Assembly (NCBI GenBank): GCA_920105625.2
Contig: OV050030.1
Location: 218,534,325-218,598,324, forward strand
From: Clusia tigrina
Taxonomy: Eukaryota; Arthropoda; Insecta; Diptera; Clusiidae
Reading direction: 5' to 3'
DNA: 64,000 nucleotides
The position numbers and the translations under genes are program-made. The notes beneath the pieces were generated by a model that ran no database searches, was not told the DNA's origin, and saw only the letters and a program-made list of their open reading frames with translations. Positions 63,249 through 64,000 of this stretch are shown here, piece by piece (the stretch's first letter is position 1; every line of letters starts with the position of its first letter).

Positions 63249-64000
63249 CCATTTGAAGTTTTATCAGTGTGTGATTTGGGACTCAAGGGTAGCATAGCTA
63301 TGAGCGATAGCTTAAATTGACAAGAGGCTCGAGTACTTTATTGTCACAAAATTTCAAGGTTTTATGGCGTTCCAGTAAGCATTTAATTGTTGCAAACTTT
63401 TATAGGTGTAGGACGCACCGTATAGAAGTTAGGGCCATTTGAAGTTTTATCAGTGTTTGATTTTGGAGACAAGGGTAGTATAGCTATGAGCGATAGCCTA
63501 AATTGATAAGAGGCATGAGTACTTCATTGTCACAAAATTTCAAGGTTTTATGACGCTCCAGTAAAAAGTTACAAGCACTTGAATGTTGCAATTTTTGATA
63601 GGTATAAGACGCACCGTATCGAAGTTAGAGCCATTTGAAGTTTTAGCAGTGCTTGATTTGGGACTCAAGGGTAGCATAGCTATGAGCGATAGCTTAAATT
63701 CATAAAATTCTCGAGTACTTTATTGTCACAAAATTTGAAGGTTTTATTGCGCTCCAGTAAAAAGTTACAAGCACTTGAATGTTGCAATTTTTGATAGGTA
63801 TAAGACGCACCTTATAGAAGTTAGGGCCATTTGAAGTTTTATCAGTGTTTAATTGGGACTCAAGGGTAGCATAGCTATGAGCGATAGCTTAAATTGACAA
63901 GAGTCCCGAGTACTTTATTGTCACAAAATTTCAAGGTTTTATGGCGTTCCAGTAAGCATTTGAATGTTGCAAACTTTGATAGGTATAGGACGCACCATAT
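63249..64000. repeat. Mixed monomers at right edge
   Basis: About four monomers of the right-half repertoire: AACTTTTATAGG, GGCATGAGTACTTC, AATTTTTGATAGGTATAAG, and two 186-bp forms with GGCGTTCCAGTAAGC. The array runs off the window in mid-monomer, so its end is not here. Confidence 0.8.

Larger units (their letters stand above)
1..64000. repeat. Satellite DNA array, ~196-bp tandem monomer, fills the window
   Basis: Every part of the window aligns to one monomer of about 196 bp in head-to-tail, same-strand order. Landmarks recurring in order in each copy are GCGATAGCTT, GAGTACTTTATTG, CACAAAATTT, CGCTCCAGTAAAAAG, TTGCAAAC, GGACGCACCG, GAAGTTAGGG, CATTTGAAG, GGGACTCAAGGGTAG and CATAGCTATG. 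The first copies start at 1, 197, 393 and 589, which gives exactly 196 bp. Recurrent length variants are 186 bp (10 bp lost at the CCAGTAAAAAG block) and about 176 bp (20 bp lost after ATGAGCG). No stretch of 300 bases lacks the monomer. The organisation indicates eukaryotic heterochromatin; I do not recognise the family. Confidence 0.98.

Noticed and set aside
1..64000. CRISPR array
   Set aside because: Direct repeats are long and contiguous with no unique spacers; whole 196-bp units repeat.
1..64000. Telomeric repeat, because TTAGGG occurs in most monomers (GAAGTTAGGG)
   Set aside because: The hexamer occurs once per 196 bp and is never tandem; no telomere-like run is present.
1..64000. 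CENP-B box
   Set aside because: I looked for the TTCG...CGGG core in the monomer and found no match. This does not exclude a centromeric role.
1..64000. Transposon or LTR origin of the longer duplicated blocks
   Set aside because: Block ends lack terminal repeats, target-site duplications or coding remnants; the blocks contain only satellite monomers.

Overview
The window is one uninterrupted array of satellite DNA. From base 1 to base 64000 every line is a copy or variant of a single tandem repeat of about 196 bp (about 38% G+C in a monomer consensus I assembled by eye). Copies start, for example, at 1, 197, 393 and 589 and carry the landmark motif GCGATAGCTT. At this period the window holds roughly 330 monomers, all in the same orientation. 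I see no non-satellite sequence: no protein-coding gene, no rRNA or tRNA gene, no transposon insertion, no CRISPR array and no bacterial-type operon. Both window edges fall inside the array, so the true array is longer than 64 kb. This is typical of eukaryotic constitutive heterochromatin (centromeric, pericentromeric, subtelomeric, or on a sex or B chromosome). I do not recognise the monomer from memory as any named satellite and cannot assign a species.

The monomer is locally scrambled and then copied in blocks (higher-order repeats, HORs). From left to right: (1) 1-1140, mixed monomers; (2) two tandem copies of a 3085-bp unit (A) at 1141-4225 and 4226-7310; (3) 7311-11549, a mosaic with pieces of A, a 970-bp-spaced duplication and a 391-bp dimer duplication; (4) a large B block, with copies at 11550-16215, 16605-21068 and 21063-23449 that differ by gains and losses of whole monomers, followed by a 1352-bp seven-monomer tandem duplication ending at 24801; (5) a C block of about 4.45 kb (23805-28251 and 28252-31743) that contains its own 1163-bp duplication; (6) a B-like remnant at 31744-32573 and a diverged D-like stretch to 33449; (7) a 2340-bp unit (D), two full copies and one partial, at 33450-39572; (8) transitional monomers to 41175; (9) a 6.41-kb unit (E) at 41176-47585 and 47586-53993 with a partial third copy at 57140-59560; (10) interleaved F and G blocks to the right edge.

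Nearly all block lengths and internal indels equal whole numbers of monomers. This points to unequal crossover or similar homology-driven exchange kept in register by the 196-bp period. A minority of breaks are out of register and show 1-3 bp microhomology. The open reading frames in the window are by-products of the repeat: 196 is 3 x 65 + 1, so the reading frame shifts by one base at every monomer and no frame stays open for more than about two units. Block boundaries were read by eye and are uncertain by tens of bases, because adjacent monomers are so alike.
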